From: Solirubrobacterales bacterium
Lineage (GTDB): Bacteria > Actinomycetota > Thermoleophilia > Solirubrobacterales > Solirubrobacteraceae
Reading direction: 5' to 3'
Length of the DNA stretch: 9,866 nucleotides
Assembly (NCBI GenBank): GCA_013813955.1
Contig: JACCQW010000394.1
Coordinates: 1 to 9,866 of the forward strand
Part shown: positions 7,290-9,866 of the stretch, piece by piece
How the letters are laid out: each line of letters starts with the position of its first letter
Numbering within the stretch: the first letter of the stretch is position 1
The notes under the pieces: model-generated
Databases searched by the model: none
What the model saw: the letters and a program-made list of their open reading frames with translations, nothing else
Told to the model about the DNA's origin: nothing
Program-made: the position numbers and the translations under genes

Positions 7290-7859
7290 CTGCGCCTCGA
7301 GCGGGCGGGCGCCCGCCGCGACGGTCTCGGCCGCTATGTCCAGGAAGCGCAGCCGGTAGCGACCCACGACGATCTCGTCGCCCTCGCTCAGGCTGCGCCA
7401 TTCGACCCGCTCGCCGTTGACGAACACGCCGTTGAGGCTGCGGTCGTCGAGCACCCGGACGCCGTCGGGCTGGCGCACGAGCAGCGCGTGCCGGCGGGAG
7501 ACCGTCGGGTCGTCGAAGCGCAGGTCGGCCGCCAGGCTGCGCCCGATGCGCGTCCACTCCCGGTCCAGCGGGATCGTCCGCATCTGGCCGCCGTCCTCGA
7601 AGACGAGGTACTGGCCCGGCGCGTCGATCGCGTCGCGCGCCTCGGCGACCAGGGCGTCGCGCCGCTCGGGATGGGCCTCGGGCTCAACCTCGCGCTCGAA
7701 GCGGGTCGCGCCGAACAGCGATGCGCGTGTGAAGTTGGAACCGCCGCAGCCGGGGCACCGCGGGAGGGTGTCGGCGGCCGCCAGCGTGGCGACGAACCCG
7801 CACTCCTCGCACCGGAAGGACCCGGTCCCGGCCAGCGTTCCGGACGTGAGTGACTCCAT
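7287..7859 (-). CDS. Zinc-ribbon and FHA-domain protein
   Basis: This 190-residue protein has two modules. An N-terminal four-cysteine zinc ribbon has Cys17-x2-Cys20 and Cys35-x2-Cys38 (CEEC and CPGC). A charged linker with helical character (about 52-80) follows, then a C-terminal FHA domain (about 82-175). FHA domains bind phosphothreonine peptides, and the key residues are present: GRS with Arg107, SRRH at 121-124 (Ser121, His124), and SLNG with Asn143 at 141-144. It has no membrane segment and should be a cytoplasmic adaptor reading Ser/Thr-kinase signals. It is the first gene of the FHA-ParA-transpeptidase run. ATG 7859 is supported by a GGGAG ribosome site 8 nt upstream, which makes it unlike the leaderless genes nearby. 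The zinc ribbon may mediate protein contact; its partner is unknown. Confidence 0.9.
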   Translation of the reverse strand: MESLTSGTLAGTGSFRCEECGFVATLAAADTLPRCPGCGGSNFTRASLFGATRFEREVEPEAHPERRDALVAEARDAIDAPGQYLVFEDGGQMRTIPLDREWTRIGRSLAADLRFDDPTVSRRHALLVRQPDGVRVLDDRSLNGVFVNGERVEWRSLSEGDEIVVGRYRLRFLDIAAETVAAGARPLEAQ

Positions 7860-7867
7860 CTCCTACG

Positions 7868-7872
7868 CTCCC
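7868..7872 (-). promoter_or_regulatory. Ribosome binding site of the FHA gene
   Basis: On the minus strand GGGAG, preceded by an A-run (AAAAAGGGAG), ends 8 nt before ATG 7859. It fixes the start and implies a real 5' leader, consistent with promoters further upstream. Confidence 0.55.
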
Positions 7873-7913
7873 TTTTTCGGTGCCGTGGGGGCTCCGTGCA
7901 TCGGCTTGTGCGG

Positions 7914-7919
7914 AATATA
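7914..7919 (-). promoter_or_regulatory. Candidate housekeeping -10 box for the FHA-ParA-transpeptidase unit
   Basis: TATATT on the minus strand sits in the most A/T-rich patch of the window, about 54 nt before ATG 7859. A TTGACC exists (7927-7932) but only 7 nt upstream, too close to serve as its -35, so the call rests on the -10 alone. Confidence 0.3.
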
Positions 7920-7963
7920 ACGAGGCGGTCAAATCGTGGCGTCCTGCAACGTGCGTGGTCGCG

Positions 7964-7991
7964 TTACCCATGGTTCCGCGGCGGATAAACC
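7964..7991 (-). promoter_or_regulatory. Candidate SigB/SigF-type promoter for the FHA-ParA-transpeptidase unit
   Basis: On the minus strand GGTTT (7991-7987), a 17-nt spacer, then GGGTAA (7969-7964) resembles the actinobacterial stress sigma factor consensus (GTTT, 14-17 nt, GGGTA). Initiation about 7 nt downstream would give a leader of roughly 100 nt before ATG 7859. The match is to remembered consensus only; no sigma factor gene is in the window. Confidence 0.35.
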
Positions 7992-8004
7992 ACGCCTAAG
8001 AGAT

Positions 8005-8025
8005 CGCGGCCGGCGCGGGGCCGCG
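8005..8025 (+). other. GC-rich hairpin in the intergenic region before the small cysteine gene
   Basis: CGCGGCC (8005-8011) pairs perfectly with GGCCGCG (8019-8025) around a 7-nt loop. There is no T-run on either strand. It is directly followed by GGGAGGAG (8025-8032), an SD-like run 28 nt before the ATG at 8061. It could be a 5'-leader structure or only a product of GC richness. Confidence 0.3.
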
Positions 8026-8060
8026 GGAGGAGACGCCCGTCGCCCGGCGAACCCCCCGCC

Positions 8061-8330
8061 ATGGCCCGCGGTGGTGTAGCGATCGACGAGCAGGACCTCG
8101 AGCGCGAGCTGCTGCGCAAGAGCGTCGGTGCCCTGTCGGCGACCCGCCACCACTGTGCCGACTGCGGCCGCACGCCGCTCATCGGCGAGGCGCTGCACGT
8201 CTACGCCGGGCCGGTCACGGTCTGCGAGCTGTGCCGCCCGCTGCGCCGTGAGGCGCCCGAGCGCAGCGAGCGCGTGCGCCACAGCGAGTACGGCCACGCG
8301 GTGCGCGTGCGCCGGCGCCTCGCCATCTAG
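8061..8330 (+). CDS. Small four-cysteine (zinc-ribbon-like) protein
   Basis: An 89-residue protein I cannot assign to a named family. Two CxxC pairs, Cys32-x2-Cys35 (CADC) and Cys55-x2-Cys58 (CELC), with 19 residues between them, suggest a single zinc-binding fold. It is flanked by an acidic/helical N-terminus (8-22) and a strongly basic C-terminus rich in Arg and His (61-87), which could bind nucleic acid. It has no membrane segment or signal. ATG 8061 gives the cleanest N-terminus; no TANNNT box or nearby Shine-Dalgarno supports it, unlike its neighbours, and the only SD-like run is 28 nt upstream with no start codon in range. It is divergent from the FHA gene, which also begins with a four-cysteine module. 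Confidence 0.75.
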   Translation: MARGGVAIDEQDLERELLRKSVGALSATRHHCADCGRTPLIGEALHVYAGPVTVCELCRPLRREAPERSERVRHSEYGHAVRVRRRLAI

Positions 8331-8342
8331 GTCCGGCACGGA

Positions 8343-8348
8343 TAGATT
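8343..8348 (+). promoter_or_regulatory. Candidate -10 box for the SRPBCC gene
   Basis: TAGATT lies in the 27-nt gap after the small cysteine gene and ends 9 nt before GTG 8358, implying a leaderless or near-leaderless mRNA. No Shine-Dalgarno is present. Confidence 0.4.
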
Positions 8349-8357
8349 CCGCGGTCC

Positions 8358-8885
8358 GTGGACCCCGTGACGCTCACCATCACGATCGCGCGTCCGCCGG
8401 AGGAGGTCTTCGCGTACCTGGCCGACATGGCCAACCACCAGGAGTTCACCGACCACTTCCTCGTCGACTGGCACCTGACGCGCGAGGACACCTACGGGCG
8501 CGGTGCCGGGGCGCGCTTCCGCGTCAAGCAGCGCTTCAACCGCTTCGCGTTCGGCGAGGCGACGATCATCGAGATCCAGCCGCCGCGCCGGCTGGTCATG
8601 GCGGGCAATGGCGGGCGCTTCAACCGGGTGCGCACCCTGAGCACGTGGACGTTCGAGCGCGGGGACGCTGGCGGGACACGCCTGCAGTTCGTCACCGAGT
8701 CCGAGCCGGCGACGCCCGCCGACCGGGCGCTCGAGGTCCTCTTCCGCGTCCGCGCCTTCGCGAAGCGCCGCCATGCGCATGCGCTGAAGCGCGTGCGGGC
8801 GATCCTCGAGGAGGGCGGCCAGCGCGGCGCGCACGCCACGATCTCCGGTGGCGCACGCAAGCCTGCCACCGGCTTCAGGCTGTAG
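8358..8885 (+). CDS. SRPBCC-fold (polyketide cyclase/START-like) protein
   Basis: A 175-residue protein beginning with the typical SRPBCC N-terminal pattern: a beta strand VTLTITIARPPEEVFAYLADM (4-24) leading into the first helix. Alternating strands follow (GARFRVKQRF, GEATIIEIQPPRRLVMAG, STWTFERGDAGGTRLQFVTE) and a long C-terminal helix (about 122-152). The fold makes a deep hydrophobic pocket for lipids or other small ligands; the ligand here is unknown. A basic tail (153-175) extends past the domain. There is no signal peptide. GTG 8358 is chosen from the TAGATT box; GTG 8367 is an alternative that removes three residues. The TAG stop begins the -10 box of the next gene. Confidence 0.85.
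   Translation: MDPVTLTITIARPPEEVFAYLADMANHQEFTDHFLVDWHLTREDTYGRGAGARFRVKQRFNRFAFGEATIIEIQPPRRLVMAGNGGRFNRVRTLSTWTFERGDAGGTRLQFVTESEPATPADRALEVLFRVRAFAKRRHAHALKRVRAILEEGGQRGAHATISGGARKPATGFRL
8859..8881 (+). terminator. Weak hairpin at the end of the SRPBCC gene
   Basis: AGCCTG (8860-8865) can pair with CAGGCT (8876-8881), or alternatively AAGCC (8859-8863) with GGCTT (8871-8875); the two stems exclude each other. A short ATTT follows at 8886-8889. This is weak as an intrinsic terminator and lies inside coding sequence, so it may be incidental. Confidence 0.2.
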
Positions 8886-8888
8886 ATT
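8883..8888 (+). promoter_or_regulatory. Candidate -10 box for the lipoprotein gene, built on the SRPBCC stop codon
   Basis: TAGATT is identical to the box at 8343. Its TAG is the stop of the preceding gene. It ends 14 nt before ATG 8903, so the mRNA would have only a few bases of leader; no Shine-Dalgarno is visible. Confidence 0.4.
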
Positions 8889-8902
8889 TCCGCTCCCCCG
8901 CC

Positions 8903-9490
8903 ATGCCCCGCCCGCACCGTCGCCTCCCCGCCCTGCTCGTCGCCGTGCTCGCCACGGGCGGGCTCGCGGCCTGCGGCAGCCATGAGGAGGGGGGCGGCCC
9001 CGGGCGGGTCGTCCGCGCCGAGACCGAGGGCCTGTACCTCGACATCGGCGAGCTGAAGTACCAGGTGCAGGCCTCGCGCCAGCTCAACCCGGCCGACCCC
9101 GGGGACCGGGCCTTCCTGCGCGGGATACCGCCCGAGCACCAGGGGCTGAAGGCCGGCGAGACCTGGTTCGGCGTCTTCCTGCGCGTGCAGAACGAGACCG
9201 ACGAGGAGCTCGAGCCCTCCGGCGAGATCGAGATCATCGACACCCAGGAGGAGGTCTTCGACCCCATCCCGCTGGACGGCGAGAACGTCTTCGCCTACCG
9301 CTCGACGTCGCCGGTCCCGCCCGGCGAGCTGATCCCCGAGCAGGACTCGGCCGCCGCCGAGTCCCCGATCCAGGGAGCGCTCGTGCTCTTCAAGCTCACC
9401 AACCAGGCGCTGGACAACCGCCCGCTCGAACTGAAGATCGAGAGCGCGAAGGTACCCCAGGAGACGGGCATCATCGACCTCGACGTCTAG
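8903..9490 (+). CDS. Acidic secreted lipoprotein of unknown function
   Basis: A 195-residue predicted lipoprotein. It has a basic N-terminus (MPRPHRR), a hydrophobic core (8-20) and a lipobox L-A-A-C with Cys24 as the lipidation site, followed by a Gly/Glu-rich spacer. The mature part is markedly acidic and probably mostly beta. It contains ETWFGVFLRVQNETDEELE around residues 90-110, reminiscent of the DUF4352/immunoglobulin-like extracellular domains that follow the pattern 'FLRVQNETDEE'; I hold that assignment loosely. The frame is open further upstream but the signal peptide sets ATG 8903. It would sit on the outer face of the membrane. It is convergent with a penicillin-binding protein gene, the two TAG stops sharing the palindrome CTAG at 9487-9490. 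Confidence 0.85.
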   Translation: MPRPHRRLPALLVAVLATGGLAACGSHEEGGGPGRVVRAETEGLYLDIGELKYQVQASRQLNPADPGDRAFLRGIPPEHQGLKAGETWFGVFLRVQNETDEELEPSGEIEIIDTQEEVFDPIPLDGENVFAYRSTSPVPPGELIPEQDSAAAESPIQGALVLFKLTNQALDNRPLELKIESAKVPQETGIIDLDV

Positions 9491-9866
9491 CCCGGCGTTC
9501 CCCCCAGCGCGGCCTGCAGGACCTGTTTGGCCACCGGTGCTGCCGTCTCGCCGCCACTGCCGTTCTGCACCAGGAGCACGCCGACGGCCACACGGGGCTC
9601 GGCTGCCGGCGCGTAGGCCGCGAACCACGCGTCGGTGTCGGAGGGGTCGTCCACGACCGGCGGGCAGGGCGCCCCGGGCGAGGGCGTGCAGTCCTCCCGG
9701 CTCGTGTCGCGCAGTTCGGCGGTGCCCGTCTTGCCCGCCACGCGGACACCCTCGATCGCCGCGGCCCTGCCGGTCCCCTCGCTGACCACCGCCTGCATGT
9801 AGCGCCCCACCAGGCGGGCGACGTCGGCGTCGATCGCGCGCGTGCGCCGCGGCGGCAGGCCGGCCT
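9487..9866 (-). CDS. Penicillin-binding protein transpeptidase domain, C-terminal part (runs off the window end)
   Basis: This is the last 125 or so codons of a class B PBP-like D,D-transpeptidase, which cross-links peptidoglycan outside the membrane. Visible are GRYMQAVVSEGTGRAA, the third active-site motif KTGT in AGKTGTAEL (Lys codon at 9730-9732), and then the usual WFAAYAP strand. The SxxK and SxN motifs would lie upstream, outside the window. Between KTGTAEL and WFAAYAP is a loop of about 25 residues holding two cysteines 8 apart (C-x7-C), which could form a disulphide. The ending after the fold is short, with no PASTA repeats, closer to PbpA/PBP2-type than to PASTA-bearing PBPs. A GTG at 9808-9810 is internal, not a start, because the frame continues with PBP-like sequence to the edge. 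Confidence 0.9.
   Translation of the reverse strand, partial: AGLPPRRTRAIDADVARLVGRYMQAVVSEGTGRAAAIEGVRVAGKTGTAELRDTSREDCTPSPGAPCPPVVDDPSDTDAWFAAYAPAAEPRVAVGVLLVQNGSGGETAAPVAKQVLQAALGGTPG

Noticed and set aside
7273..7557. Upstream extension of the ParA frame by 95 codons.
   Set aside because: It is Arg/Pro-rich shadow sequence over the FHA domain coding region; the ParA fold begins directly after GTG 7272.
7873..7877. T5 run on the plus strand as a possible terminator.
   Set aside because: No plus-strand gene ends upstream and no stem precedes it; on the minus strand it is the A-rich lead-in to the FHA ribosome site.
7878..7905. Imperfect stem and a repeated CCGTG (period 11) in the FHA leader.
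   Set aside because: The stem has a mismatch and the repeat is only 5 nt; neither stands out from GC-rich background.
7684..7971. Minus-strand frame starting at ATG 7971, whose first 35 residues look protein-like.
   Set aside because: It overlaps the certain FHA/zinc-ribbon gene in another frame and turns Arg-rich there; its ATG falls on the GGGTAA promoter box.
8645..8902. Upstream extension of the lipoprotein frame into the SRPBCC gene.
   Set aside because: It would bury the signal peptide and lipobox in the middle of the protein.

Overview
The window is very GC-rich (about 70% by eye), densely coded on both strands, and looks like ordinary chromosome of a high-GC actinobacterium. The protein flavour and the many start codons lying just downstream of a TANNNT box without a Shine-Dalgarno suggest the Thermoleophilia/Solirubrobacterales. 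That placement is an inference, because no rRNA or other phylogenetic marker is present. I see no tRNA, CRISPR array, insertion sequence, prophage or integrase.

Region 1 (1-4764) is amino-acid metabolism. A truncated alpha/beta hydrolase on the minus strand is divergent from a tight plus-strand operon, lysA-hom-thrC-thrB. This operon codes for the last step of lysine synthesis and for the homoserine-to-threonine branch: homoserine dehydrogenase, then homoserine kinase, then threonine synthase. The genes overlap by 8 nt (lysA/hom) or 1 nt (thrC/thrB). The only gap, 19 nt between hom and thrC, is exactly bridged by a possible 7-codon relay reading frame.

Region 2 (4776-5682) holds two singly promoted plus-strand genes. 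One is an unrecognised all-helical 152-residue protein. The other is a cytoplasmic FKBP-type peptidyl-prolyl isomerase with every classical active-site position intact.

Region 3 (5684-7859, minus strand) is a three-gene unit: a zinc-ribbon plus FHA-domain protein, a ParA-type ATPase without a ParB partner, and a membrane-anchored L,D-transpeptidase whose ATG overlaps the parA stop. This is the most interesting unit in the window. It puts a phosphothreonine-reading module, a positioning ATPase and a cell-wall cross-linking enzyme in one likely transcription unit.

Region 4 (7860-9866) starts with a 201-nt intergenic region carrying candidate promoters for the FHA gene, including a GGTTT-N17-GGGTAA match to SigB/SigF-type promoters. 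Three plus-strand genes follow: a small four-cysteine protein, an SRPBCC-fold protein and an acidic lipoprotein. The window ends in the C-terminal part of a minus-strand penicillin-binding protein transpeptidase, whose stop codon is interlocked with that of the lipoprotein. Regions 3 and 4 share an envelope and peptidoglycan theme. No stretch longer than 300 bases lacks a gene.
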